64,000 bases of DNA from Streptomyces laurentii (lineage in GTDB: Bacteria > Actinomycetota > Actinomycetes > Streptomycetales > Streptomycetaceae). The notes under the pieces were generated by a model. It made no database searches. It was given only the letters and a program-made list of their open reading frames with translations, and was not told the DNA's origin. The stretch lies in the NCBI GenBank assembly GCA_002355495.1, contig AP017424.1, positions 5,645,501 to 5,709,500 on the forward strand, read 5' to 3'. Shown piece by piece: positions 53,566 through 61,901 of this stretch. The position numbers and the translations under genes were made by a program. Numbering within the stretch: the stretch's first letter is position 1; every line of letters begins with the position of its first letter.

Positions 53566-55155
53566 TTGCCCGGAGTCCCGCAGACCCTCGACGCCGAAGC
53601 GGTCCGATCCTGGTGTGCGGGGGCGCTGGCGGCGCTCGGCCGGGAACGCGCGGACATCGACGCCATCAACGTCTACCCCGTCGCGGACGGGGACACCGGC
53701 ACCAACCTGTACCTGACGGTCGAGTCCGCCGCCCGCGCCGTGGACGCCGTCCCCGCCGGAGCCGGTGTGGCCGAGGTCATACGCGCCATGGCGCACGGCG
53801 CGCTGATCGGCGCCCGCGGCAACTCCGGCACCATCCTCGCCCAGCTACTGCGCGGCATGGCCGCCGTCCTCGCCGACGGGACCGGCGACGGCGACCACCT
53901 GGCCCGCGCCCTGGCCGACGCCGCCGACGCCGCCCACGCGGCCGTCGCCCACCCCGTCGAGGGCACCGTCCTCACCGTCGCCCGCGCCGCCGCCGACGCC
54001 TGCGACGGGGGAGGACACCTCACGGAGGTGGCCACACGCGCGTACGCCGGGGCACTGACGGCCCTGGACGCCACCCCCGGACAACTGGCCGCACTGCGCC
54101 GCGCCGGGGTCGTGGACGCCGGCGGACGCGGTCTGGTGACGGTCCTCGGCGCGCTCGTCGAGACCCTCACCGGCCAGGCCCCCAACCGCCCCGCCGCCCC
54201 CGCCCACCCGCCCGTCCTGCCCGCCGACGGCTGCGTGGCGGGCGACGGCCCCGCGTACGAGGTCGTCTACCTGCTGGACGCCGACGACCGCGCCGTGGAC
54301 CGGCTCCGGGCCCGGCTCGACGAGCTGGGGGAGTCCCTGGTCGTCGTCGGCGGCGACGGGCTGTGGAACGTGCACGTCCACGTCGACGACGCCGGCGCGG
54401 CCGTCGAAGCCGGTGTGGAGGCGGGACGCCCGCACCGCATCCGCGTCACCCACTTCGACACCCAGGCCGCCCCGGCCGAGCCCGCCCCGCCCGCCGGCCG
54501 CGCCGTCGTCGCCGTCGTCCCCGGCGAGGGCCTCGCCGGACTGTGCGCCGAGGCCGGCGCGACGACCCTGCTCGCCCGCCCCGGCGAGCCGCCCACCGGC
54601 GACGAACTGGCCGAGGCCATCCGACGGACGCACGCCCACGAGGTCGTCCTGCTGCCCAACGACACCGAACTGCGCGCCGCCGCCGCGGCCGCCGCCGGCG
54701 CGGCCCGCGCGGAAGGCATCCGGGTCGCCCTCATCCCCACCCGCGCCGCCGTCCAGGGCATCGCCGCCCTCGCCGTCCACGAACCGGACCGCGACTTCGA
54801 CGAGGACGTCGTCGCCATGACCGCCGCCGCCGGCGCCACCCGCTACGCCGAACTCGCCGTCGCCGAACGGCAGTCCTTCACCTCCGCCGGCGTCTGCCAG
54901 GCCGGCGACGTCCTCGGCCTCATCGAGGGCGACGTCGCCGTCATCGGCCACGACCTCACCGACACCGCCCGCACCGTCCTCGACCGCATGCTCTCGGCCG
55001 GCGGCGAACTCGTCACCCTGGTCGTCGCCGCCGACACCCCCGAGACCCTCACCCCCACCCTCGAACAGCACGTCCGCGCCGCCTACTTGGCCGTCGACAC
55101 CGTCGTCTACCCGGCGGGCGAGGGCGCGCCGCCGCTGCTCATCGGAGTGGAATAG
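53566..55155 (+). CDS. DAK2-domain protein, fatty acid kinase FakA-like
   Basis: A 529-aa protein. The N-terminal DAK2/DhaL-type domain has NVYPVADGDTGTNLYLTVES and ALIGARGNSGTILAQLLRGM, with the Mg-ATP site in DGDTGTN. The middle and C-terminal domains are those of FakA/YloV proteins (PAYEVVYLLDADDRAVDRL, GDGLWNVHVHVDD, VLLPNDTELRAAA). Such proteins phosphorylate FakB-bound fatty acids. TTG 53566 has AGGAGG 8 nt upstream and matches the family start; GTG 53530 is the alternative. recG follows after 52 bp. Confidence 0.85.
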   Translation: MPGVPQTLDAEAVRSWCAGALAALGRERADIDAINVYPVADGDTGTNLYLTVESAARAVDAVPAGAGVAEVIRAMAHGALIGARGNSGTILAQLLRGMAAVLADGTGDGDHLARALADAADAAHAAVAHPVEGTVLTVARAAADACDGGGHLTEVATRAYAGALTALDATPGQLAALRRAGVVDAGGRGLVTVLGALVETLTGQAPNRPAAPAHPPVLPADGCVAGDGPAYEVVYLLDADDRAVDRLRARLDELGESLVVVGGDGLWNVHVHVDDAGAAVEAGVEAGRPHRIRVTHFDTQAAPAEPAPPAGRAVVAVVPGEGLAGLCAEAGATTLLARPGEPPTGDELAEAIRRTHAHEVVLLPNDTELRAAAAAAAGAARAEGIRVALIPTRAAVQGIAALAVHEPDRDFDEDVVAMTAAAGATRYAELAVAERQSFTSAGVCQAGDVLGLIEGDVAVIGHDLTDTARTVLDRMLSAGGELVTLVVAADTPETLTPTLEQHVRAAYLAVDTVVYPAGEGAPPLLIGVE

Positions 55156-55207
55156 CCGCCCCCGGACCCATGGCGGTCCATGACGACTGTCAGCCGCGTG
55201 GTGTGCA

Positions 55208-57448
55208 ATGGAGTACGTGCCCGCCCTCGACGAACCCCTGAAGAAGCTGCTCGGCGCCGCCACCGCCAAGGTGATGGCCGAGCACATGGATCTGCACACG
55301 GTCGGCGACCTGCTGCACCACTACCCACGGCGGTACGCGGAGCGCGGCGAGCTGACCACGCTCGCCGACCTGCCGCTCGACGAACACGTCACCGTCGTCG
55401 CCCAGGTCGCCGACGCGCGCGTGCACACCTTCAACCGGGGCGGGCGCGGCACCGGCCAGCGCCTGGAAGTCACCGTCACCGACGGCAGCGGCCGGATGCA
55501 GCTCGTGTTCTTCGGCCGCACCGTCCACTTCCATCAGAAGGAACTCCTGCCCGGCCGGCGCGCCATGTTCGCCGGCAAGGTCGGCGTCTTCAACCGCCGC
55601 CTCCAGCTCGCCCACCCCGAGTACAAGCTCCTCGACGCCGACAGCGGCACCGACGCCGTACGGGCCTTCGCGAGCGAACTGCTGCCGCTCTACCCGGCCT
55701 GCAAGCAGCTGGAGTCCTGGACCATCGAGCAGTCCGTCGCCATCGCCCTCGACTCCATGGCGGCCACCGAGTGGGCCGGGCTCACCGACCCGCTGCCGCC
55801 CGCCCTGCGCGAGGGCCGCGGCCTCACCGACCTGCCCGACGCCCTCGTCAAGATCCACCGCCCGCGCACCAAGGCCGACATCGCCGACGCCCGCGACCGG
55901 CTCAAGTGGGACGAGGCGTTCGTCCTCCAGGTCGCCCTCGCCCGCCGCCGGCACGCCGACACCCAGCTCCCGGCCGTCGCCCGCCGCCCCGCCCCCGACG
56001 GCCTGCTCACCGCCTTCGACGCGAAACTGCCGTTCACCCTCACCGAGGGCCAGCGCAAGGTGTCGGCCGAGATCTTCGACGACCTCGCCACCGAACACCC
56101 CATGCACCGCCTCCTCCAGGGCGAGGTCGGCTCCGGAAAGACCCTCGTCGCGCTGCGCGCCATGCTCGCCGTCGTGGACGCCGGGGGACAGGCCGCGATG
56201 CTCGCCCCCACCGAGGTCCTCGCCCAGCAGCACCACCGCTCGATCACCGAGATGATGGGCGAACTCGCCCAAGGAGGCATGCTCGGCGGCGCCGAACACG
56301 CCACCAAGGTCGTGCTCCTCACCGGCTCCATGGGCGCCGCCGCCCGCCGCCACGCCCTGCTCGACCTGGTCACCGGCGAGGCCGGCCTCGTCATCGGTAC
56401 CCACGCCCTGATCGAGGACAAGGTGCAGTTCCACGACCTCGGCCTGGTCGTCGTCGACGAACAGCACCGCTTCGGCGTCGAACAGCGCGACGCGCTCCGG
56501 GGCAAGGGCAAGCAGCCCCCGCACCTGCTCGTCATGACCGCCACCCCCATCCCGCGGACCGTCGCCATGACCGTCTTCGGCGACCTGGAGACCTCCGTCC
56601 TCGACCAGCTGCCCGCCGGCCGCTCGCCCATCGCCAGCCATGTCGTCCCCGCGGCCGACAAGCCGCACTTCCTCGACCGCGCCTGGGAACGGGTCCGCGA
56701 GGAGGTCCAGGCCGGACACCAGGCGTACGTGGTGTGCCCCCGGATCGGCGACGAGGAGGACCAGAAGGGCGAGAAGGCCGGCAAGGGAGGCGGCGCCAAG
56801 AAGAAGGCGAGCCCCGAGGACGAGGCCGAGAAGCGCCCGCCGCTCGCCGTCCTCGAGGTCGCCGACCGGCTGCGCGCCGGCCCGCTCGCCGGACTCCGCG
56901 TCGAGGTCCTGCACGGCCGGATGCACCCCGACGACAAGGACGCCGTCATGCGCCGCTTCGCCGCCGGCGACGTCGACGTCCTGGTCGCCACCACCGTCAT
57001 CGAGGTCGGCGTCAACGTCCCCAACGCCACCGCCATGGTGATCATGGACGCGGACCGCTTCGGCGTCTCCCAGCTCCACCAGCTCCGCGGCCGCGTCGGC
57101 CGCGGCTCGGCCCCCGGCCTGTGCCTGCTCGTCACCGAGATGCCCGAGGCGAGCCCCGCCCGGCAGCGCCTCGGCGCCGTCGCCTCCACCCTCGACGGCT
57201 TCGAGCTCTCCCGTATCGACCTCGAACAGCGCCGCGAGGGCGACGTCCTCGGCCAGGCCCAGTCCGGCGCCCGCTCCTCGCTGCGGATGCTCGCCGTCAT
57301 CGACGACGAGGAGGTCATCACCGCCGCCCGCGAGGAGGCCACCGCCCTCGTCCTCGCCGACCCCGCGCTCAGCGGCCACCCCGAGCTGCGCACCGCGCTC
57401 GACGCGCTCGTCGACAAGGACCGGGAGGAGTACCTGGAGAAGGGCTGA
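55208..57448 (+). CDS. recG: ATP-dependent DNA helicase RecG
   Basis: A 746-aa branch-migration helicase. An N-terminal wedge/OB domain (residues ~50-170) is followed by the motor: Walker A LLQGEVGSGKTLVAL, VVVDEQHRFGVEQRDAL (DEQH box), TATPIPRTVAMTVFGD and QLRGRVGRG. It contains an extra charged Lys/Glu insert (about 520-545, KGEKAGKGGGAKKKA). It restarts stalled forks. ATG 55208 is used. Confidence 0.94.
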   Translation: MEYVPALDEPLKKLLGAATAKVMAEHMDLHTVGDLLHHYPRRYAERGELTTLADLPLDEHVTVVAQVADARVHTFNRGGRGTGQRLEVTVTDGSGRMQLVFFGRTVHFHQKELLPGRRAMFAGKVGVFNRRLQLAHPEYKLLDADSGTDAVRAFASELLPLYPACKQLESWTIEQSVAIALDSMAATEWAGLTDPLPPALREGRGLTDLPDALVKIHRPRTKADIADARDRLKWDEAFVLQVALARRRHADTQLPAVARRPAPDGLLTAFDAKLPFTLTEGQRKVSAEIFDDLATEHPMHRLLQGEVGSGKTLVALRAMLAVVDAGGQAAMLAPTEVLAQQHHRSITEMMGELAQGGMLGGAEHATKVVLLTGSMGAAARRHALLDLVTGEAGLVIGTHALIEDKVQFHDLGLVVVDEQHRFGVEQRDALRGKGKQPPHLLVMTATPIPRTVAMTVFGDLETSVLDQLPAGRSPIASHVVPAADKPHFLDRAWERVREEVQAGHQAYVVCPRIGDEEDQKGEKAGKGGGAKKKASPEDEAEKRPPLAVLEVADRLRAGPLAGLRVEVLHGRMHPDDKDAVMRRFAAGDVDVLVATTVIEVGVNVPNATAMVIMDADRFGVSQLHQLRGRVGRGSAPGLCLLVTEMPEASPARQRLGAVASTLDGFELSRIDLEQRREGDVLGQAQSGARSSLRMLAVIDDEEVITAAREEATALVLADPALSGHPELRTALDALVDKDREEYLEKG

Positions 57449-57484
57449 CCGGTGTACGCGCGCCTCTCAGCCGTCGCGGGAAGT

Positions 57485-57514
57485 CATAACCTATGGCGAA
57501 CGCAATAGGTTATG
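57485..57514. promoter_or_regulatory. AT-rich inverted repeat upstream of rsmD
   Basis: CATAACCTAT (57485-57494) and ATAGGTTATG (57505-57514) are perfect 10-bp arms 10 bp apart, 24 bp before the rsmD start. Two-turn spacing suits a dimeric repressor (ArsR/HxlR/GntR style). Unusually AT-rich for this DNA. Confidence 0.55.
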
Positions 57515-57538
57515 AATCATGAAGAACGAGGACCCCAG

Positions 57539-58120
57539 ATGACCCGCGTGATCGCCGGCACCGCCGGCGGACGACGGCTCGCCGTGCCGCCCGGCACCGG
57601 CACCCGGCCCACCTCCGACCGCGCGCGCGAGGGCCTGTTCTCCACCTGGGAGTCGTTCCACGGCGTCGACGGCGCCCGCGTCGCCGACCTGTACGCGGGC
57701 TCCGGCGCCGTCGGCCTGGAGGCGCTGTCCCGCGGCGCCTCCCACGCGCTGCTCGTCGAGGCGGACCCGCGGGCCGCCCGGACCGTACGGGACAACATCC
57801 GCTCCCTCGGCCTGCCCGGCGCCGAACTGCGCACCGGCAAGGCCGAGCAGATCGTCGCCGGACCGGCCCCGGCCGAGCCGTACGACCTGGTCTTCCTCGA
57901 CCCGCCGTACGCCGTCACGGACGACGCGCTGCGCGAGATCCTGCTCACACTCCGCTCGGGGGGCTGGATCGCCGAGGACGCGCTCGTCACCGTGGAGCGC
58001 AGCACCCGGGGCGGGGAATTCGGCTGGCCGGACGGTTTCGAGCCTCTGCGGGCCCGTCGTTACGGCGAGGGAACGTTTTGGTACGGTCGCGCCGCCTCCC
58101 CGTGCGAAGCCGCACGATGA
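57539..58120 (+). CDS. rsmD: 16S rRNA (guanine-N2)-methyltransferase RsmD
   Basis: A 193-aa methyltransferase. RVIAGTAGGRRLAVPPGTGT at the start, the SAM site VADLYAGSGAVGLEALSRGA and the catalytic VFLDPPYAV. ATG 57539 has GAGGA 7 nt upstream; an in-frame ATG at 57512 lies within the inverted repeat. coaD follows on the same strand. Confidence 0.92.
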   Translation: MTRVIAGTAGGRRLAVPPGTGTRPTSDRAREGLFSTWESFHGVDGARVADLYAGSGAVGLEALSRGASHALLVEADPRAARTVRDNIRSLGLPGAELRTGKAEQIVAGPAPAEPYDLVFLDPPYAVTDDALREILLTLRSGGWIAEDALVTVERSTRGGEFGWPDGFEPLRARRYGEGTFWYGRAASPCEAAR

Positions 58121-58146
58121 CCGGATTGAAGAGCGAGGAATCCACG

Positions 58147-58626
58147 TTGCGCCGCGCCGTATGTCCCGGGTCGTTCGACCCCATCACCAACGGACACCTC
58201 GACATCATCGCCCGCGCCTCCAAGCTGTACGACGTGGTGCACGTCGCGGTGATGATCAACCAGTCGAAGAAGGGCCTGTTCACGGTCGACGAGCGGATCG
58301 AGCTGATCCGCGAGGTCACCGCCGACCTCGGCAACGTCGTGGTGGAGTCCTTCCACGGCCTGCTCGTCGACTTCTGCAAGCAGCGCGACATCCCCGCCAT
58401 CGTCAAGGGGCTGCGGGCCGTCAGCGACTTCGACTACGAGCTGCAGATGGCCCAGATGAACAACGGGCTCTCCGGCGTCGAGACGCTGTTCGTGCCCACC
58501 AACCCCACCTACAGCTTCCTGTCGTCCTCTCTGGTCAAGGAAGTCGCGGCATGGGGCGGCGACGTCTCCCACCTGGTGCCCCCGCAGGTGCTCGGCCGGC
58601 TCGGCGAACGACTGCGCGAACGCTGA
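58147..58626 (+). CDS. coaD: Phosphopantetheine adenylyltransferase
   Basis: A 159-aa enzyme of coenzyme A synthesis. The nucleotidyltransferase motif is AVCPGSFDPITNGHLDIIAR (T/H-x-G-H), followed by GLRAVSDFDYELQMAQMNNG and YSFLSSSLVKEVA. TTG 58147 with GAGGA 7 nt upstream places the start as in other actinobacterial CoaD; ATG 58117, overlapping rsmD, is the alternative. Confidence 0.93.
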   Translation: MRRAVCPGSFDPITNGHLDIIARASKLYDVVHVAVMINQSKKGLFTVDERIELIREVTADLGNVVVESFHGLLVDFCKQRDIPAIVKGLRAVSDFDYELQMAQMNNGLSGVETLFVPTNPTYSFLSSSLVKEVAAWGGDVSHLVPPQVLGRLGERLRER

Positions 58627-58669
58627 CCCGAGGCCACCGCGGCTGACGCCCCGGCACCCGGTGCCGGGC

Positions 58670-58699
58670 ACGGTCCGACTGGGCTTACAGTCGGACCGT
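58670..58699 (+). terminator. Terminator after coaD
   Basis: ACGGTCCGACTG (58670-58681) with CAGTCGGACCGT (58688-58699), a perfect 12-bp stem and 6-nt loop, 43 bp after the coaD stop. Confidence 0.8.
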
Positions 58700-58735
58700 C
58701 CGTCTCCAATCAGCTGTAGAGAGTGGCGAGCCCCG

Positions 58736-59833
58736 GTGGACGTGCAGAAGAAGCTCGACGACATCGTCGCGACGGTCCGAAACGCCCGCTCCATGCCGAT
58801 GTCGGCATCGTGCGTGGTCAACCGGGCCGACCTGCTGGCGCTGCTCGAAGAGGTCCGCGAGGCCCTGCCCGGCTCCCTCGCCCAGGCGCAGGAGCTGATC
58901 GGCGGGCGCGAGCGGATGGTCGAGGACGCCCGTCGTGAGGCCGAGCGGATCATCGAGGCCGCCCACGCCGAGCGCGGCTCGATCGTCTCCGACTCCCAGG
59001 TCGCCCGGCAGTCCCAGGACGAGGCCGACCGCATCCTCGGCGACGCCCGCCGGGAGGCCGAGGAGGTCCGCGCGGAGGCCGACGACTACGTCGACTCCAA
59101 GCTGGCCAACTTCGAGGTCGTCCTCAACAAGACCATCGCCGCCGTCGACCGCGGCCGCGAGAAGCTCCTCGGCCGCGGCCCCGGGCTCGACGCGGACGGC
59201 TACCCCGACACGGACGCCCCCGAGTACAGCTCCGACCCGCAGACCCTGATCCAGCGCGCCGACGGCTACGTGGACACCAAGCTGGGCGCCTTCGAGGCCG
59301 TGCTCTCCACGACCCTGGAGGCCGTCGGCCGGGGCCGCCAGAAGCTCCTGGGCCGGATCGCCAGCGACGACCTCGGCGAGCACATGGCCGCCCAGGACGC
59401 GGCCGGCAACCCGCTGCACACCAGCGACGCCGACTACCTGGCCGGCCTCGCGGAGCTGGCGACCCCCGAGCCCGTGCAGATCCCGGCGCGGCAGACCGCC
59501 CCGCAGCCGGCCGCGCCGGCCCCGGCCGACCCGTACGGGTACCCGCAGCAGCCCGCCCAGGACCCGTACGGCTATCCGCAGCAGCCCACGCAGGACCCGT
59601 ACGGGTACCAGCCGCAGCAGGGCGACCCGTACGCGTACCAGCAGACGGCCGATCCGTACGGCTACCAGCAACAGGCCGCCGGCCCGCAGACCGGCCAGGT
59701 CCACGGCGGGCAGGTCCCGGGCCAGGGGCAGCCGGGGACAGGCTCGCTCGACGAGACCAGCTTCTTCGACACGAGCATGATCGACCTGGAGCAGCTGCGC
59801 CGCTACGAGCAGGGCCACGACCAGGGACGCTGA
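58736..59833 (+). CDS. DivIVA-like coiled-coil protein with PYGY-repeat tail
   Basis: A 365-aa protein. The N-terminal half is a charged coiled coil (LLALLEEVREALPGSLAQAQ, ARREAERIIEAAHAERGSIV, ILGDARREAEEVRAEADDYV) like the DivIVA/cell-division-initiation and F0-b-like proteins of actinobacteria. VDTKLGAFEAVLSTTLEAVG repeats a unit seen at VDSKLANFEVVLNKTIAAVD. The tail carries six DPYGY/DPYAY-type repeats. A polarity or cell-wall role is likely but not shown. GTG 58736 has GAGAG upstream. Confidence 0.75.
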   Translation: MDVQKKLDDIVATVRNARSMPMSASCVVNRADLLALLEEVREALPGSLAQAQELIGGRERMVEDARREAERIIEAAHAERGSIVSDSQVARQSQDEADRILGDARREAEEVRAEADDYVDSKLANFEVVLNKTIAAVDRGREKLLGRGPGLDADGYPDTDAPEYSSDPQTLIQRADGYVDTKLGAFEAVLSTTLEAVGRGRQKLLGRIASDDLGEHMAAQDAAGNPLHTSDADYLAGLAELATPEPVQIPARQTAPQPAAPAPADPYGYPQQPAQDPYGYPQQPTQDPYGYQPQQGDPYAYQQTADPYGYQQQAAGPQTGQVHGGQVPGQGQPGTGSLDETSFFDTSMIDLEQLRRYEQGHDQGR

Positions 59834-59906
59834 CCCGGGGCGGGTCCGGTCCGGGCCCGGAGCCGACCCGCTCCGGGTCCGGACAGGCTTCGGGACCACA
59901 CCCGGA

Positions 59907-59936
59907 TTGGGCTCTGAGCGAAGCGTCCAGTATTCT
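59907..59936 (+). promoter_or_regulatory. Promoter of the DUF177-rpmF-rnc operon
   Basis: TTGGGC (59907-59912) and TATTCT (59931-59936), spaced by 18 bp, 66 bp before the first gene. Confidence 0.55.
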
Positions 59937-60001
59937 GGCTGTTCGGTCGCGCGTATTCCGCGATCCGTGCTGCCCACGTCTGGCAGTCCCCTCACGTCGT
60001 C

Positions 60002-60667
60002 GTGAACGATCCGAAAGCAGGAAGAGCCCTGAGCACGCGCCTCGACCACCGCAATCCCCTCGTGTTCGATACGCACGAGCTGGGACGGCGTCCTGGTGCC
60101 CTGCAGCGGCTTTCCCGCACGGTCGACGCCCCCAGGGACCTGGGGATCGAGGGAGTCATCGGAGTGCCCGAGGGTACGCCGGTGGAGATCGAGCTCCGTC
60201 TCGAGTCGGTCATGGACGGGGTGCTTGTCACAGGCACCGCCCGTGCGACCGCCGAGGGGGAGTGCGTAAGGTGTCTGGAGCCCGTCGAGTTCGACCTCGA
60301 CGCGGACTTCCAGGAAATGTTCTCGTACCCCGACTCCGACGACCGGGGCCGCTCCAAGGCGGCCGCGGACGACGAAGACGAGGAAGGCGAGGACATGACC
60401 CCCCTCGAGGACGGCTTGTTCGACCTCGAGCCGGTGCTGCGTGATGCGGTGGTGCTCGCACTGCCGATGCAGCCGGTGTGCCGGGAGGACTGTGCGGGTC
60501 TGTGCTCCGACTGTGGAGCCAACCTGAACGAGAACCCGGACCACCACCATGACGTCGCCGACATCCGTTGGGCGGCGCTGCAGGGACTCGCCGGTTCGCT
60601 GGGAACCGATGAGAAGGACAACATGAGCGACGCCGCATCCGGTGTCGACGAGAAGCAGGAGAAGTAG
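60002..60667 (+). CDS. DUF177 (YceD-type) protein
   Basis: A 221-aa protein of the DUF177 family, usually next to rpmF and linked to 23S rRNA/ribosome maturation. RLDHRNPLVFDTHELGRRPG, the C-x2-C pairs CVRCLEP and CREDCAGLCSDCGANL (zinc site), then an acidic tail. GTG 60002 is used but no clear ribosome site precedes it. A CTG at 60029, after AGGAAG, would match the shorter family start. Confidence 0.85.
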   Translation: MNDPKAGRALSTRLDHRNPLVFDTHELGRRPGALQRLSRTVDAPRDLGIEGVIGVPEGTPVEIELRLESVMDGVLVTGTARATAEGECVRCLEPVEFDLDADFQEMFSYPDSDDRGRSKAAADDEDEEGEDMTPLEDGLFDLEPVLRDAVVLALPMQPVCREDCAGLCSDCGANLNENPDHHHDVADIRWAALQGLAGSLGTDEKDNMSDAASGVDEKQEK

Positions 60668-60669
60668 CC

Positions 60670-60843
60670 GTGGCTGTTCCGAAGCGGAAGATGTCGCGCA
60701 GCAACACGCGCCACCGCCGGTCGCAGTGGAAGGCTGCGGTCACCCCCCTGGTTTCGTGCGAGCGTTGCCAGGAGCCGAAGCAGCAGCACATCGCGTGCCC
60801 GAGCTGCGGCACCTACAACAAGCGCCAGGTCCTCTCGGTCTGA
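60670..60843 (+). CDS. rpmF: 50S ribosomal protein L32
   Basis: A 57-aa zinc-type L32: VAVPKRKMSRSNTRHRRSQW, CERCQEPK and CPSCGTYNKRQVLSV with two C-x2-C pairs. GTG 60670 follows the DUF177 stop by 2 bp, with AGGAG inside the preceding gene. Confidence 0.96.
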   Translation: MAVPKRKMSRSNTRHRRSQWKAAVTPLVSCERCQEPKQQHIACPSCGTYNKRQVLSV

Positions 60844-60862
60844 GAGGCTGGTGAGAGGCACG

Positions 60863-61681
60863 ATGTCTGACCACGTCAACTCAGCCTCGTCCCACACGCT
60901 TCTGGAAGGGCGGCTCGGGTATCAGCTCGAGTCCGCCCTTCTGGTGCGTGCGCTCACCCACCGTTCGTACGCCTACGAGAACGGCGGTCTGCCCACCAAC
61001 GAGCGACTGGAGTTCCTCGGGGACTCCGTGCTCGGCCTGGTGGTCACGGACACGCTGTACCGCGGCCATCCCGATCTCCCGGAAGGCCAGCTGGCCAAAC
61101 TCCGGGCCGCGGTGGTCAACTCGCGGGCGCTGGCGGAGGTGAGCCGCGGCCTCGACCTTGGCTCCTTCATCCGGCTCGGCCGGGGTGAAGAGGGCACGGG
61201 CGGCCGGGACAAGGCCTCCATTCTGGCCGACACCCTTGAAGCGGTGATCGGCGCGGTCTATCTCGACCAGGGTCTCGACGCGGCGTCCGAGCTGGTGCAC
61301 CGGCTCTTCGACCCGCTGATCGAGAAGTCCTCGAACCTCGGTGCCGGCCTGGACTGGAAGACCAGTCTCCAGGAGCTGACCGCGTCCGAGGGGCTGGGGG
61401 TTCCGGAGTACCTCGTCAGTGAAGAGGGTCCGGACCACGAGAAGATCTTCACGGCTGCCGCCCGCGTCGGTGGTGTCTCGTACGGCACCGGCACCGGCCG
61501 CAGCAAGAAGGAAGCGGAGCAGCAGGCGGCGGAGTCCGCCTGGCGCGCGATTCGCGCGGCCGCGGACGAGCGTGAGGCGGCGGCCAAGGCCGTGGCCGAG
61601 GGCACCGCGACGAGCACGAACACGGGCGATGCGGGAGAGGCCGCCGACACCTCTTCCCCGAAGGGCCGGGCCTCGGCCTGA
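60863..61681 (+). CDS. rnc: Ribonuclease III
   Basis: A 272-aa double-strand RNase. Catalytic motif NERLEFLGDSVLGLVVTD (about residue 50), DTLEAVIGAVYLDQG, and a C-terminal dsRNA-binding domain (DWKTSLQELTASEGLGVPEY, GRSKKEAEQQAAESAW). In Streptomyces this gene (absB) also affects antibiotic synthesis. ATG 60863 has GAGAGG upstream; GTG 60851 is an alternative. The C-terminal ~25 residues are low complexity. Confidence 0.95.
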   Translation: MSDHVNSASSHTLLEGRLGYQLESALLVRALTHRSYAYENGGLPTNERLEFLGDSVLGLVVTDTLYRGHPDLPEGQLAKLRAAVVNSRALAEVSRGLDLGSFIRLGRGEEGTGGRDKASILADTLEAVIGAVYLDQGLDAASELVHRLFDPLIEKSSNLGAGLDWKTSLQELTASEGLGVPEYLVSEEGPDHEKIFTAAARVGGVSYGTGTGRSKKEAEQQAAESAWRAIRAAADEREAAAKAVAEGTATSTNTGDAGEAADTSSPKGRASA

Positions 61682-61711
61682 TCTTTCGTTTCCTTCCTTC
61701 CTCGCACGAGG

Positions 61712-61752
61712 CGATGCCCCCGCTTCCGGCTCCGGCCGGGACGGGGGCATCG
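61712..61752 (+). terminator. Terminator after rnc
   Basis: CGATGCCCCCG (61712-61722) with CGGGGGCATCG (61742-61752), perfect 11-bp stem, 30 bp after the rnc stop. Confidence 0.7.
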
Positions 61753-61829
61753 TGCTGCCGTCGGCGGCCGGGGCCGTGGTTCGTGCGCCGGGCCGGGCTG
61801 TCGGAGAGCGGCGGTAGGCTGCCAGGAGT

Positions 61830-61885
61830 ACGTGAGACGCGTGACGCGGGCGACGCGAGTGGCCCGTGTGACGCACGCGAGGCGA
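61830..61885 (+). repeat. 9-nt-period GTGACGCG-like array upstream of mutM
   Basis: Successive units such as GTGAGACGC, GTGACGCGG, GCGACGCGA, GTGGCCCGT and GTGACGCAC lie just before mutM. They resemble the ilvE leader repeats. Function unknown; the array may overlap the mutM promoter. Confidence 0.45.
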
Positions 61886-61901
61886 GTTCCGAGGAGTCCC
61901 G

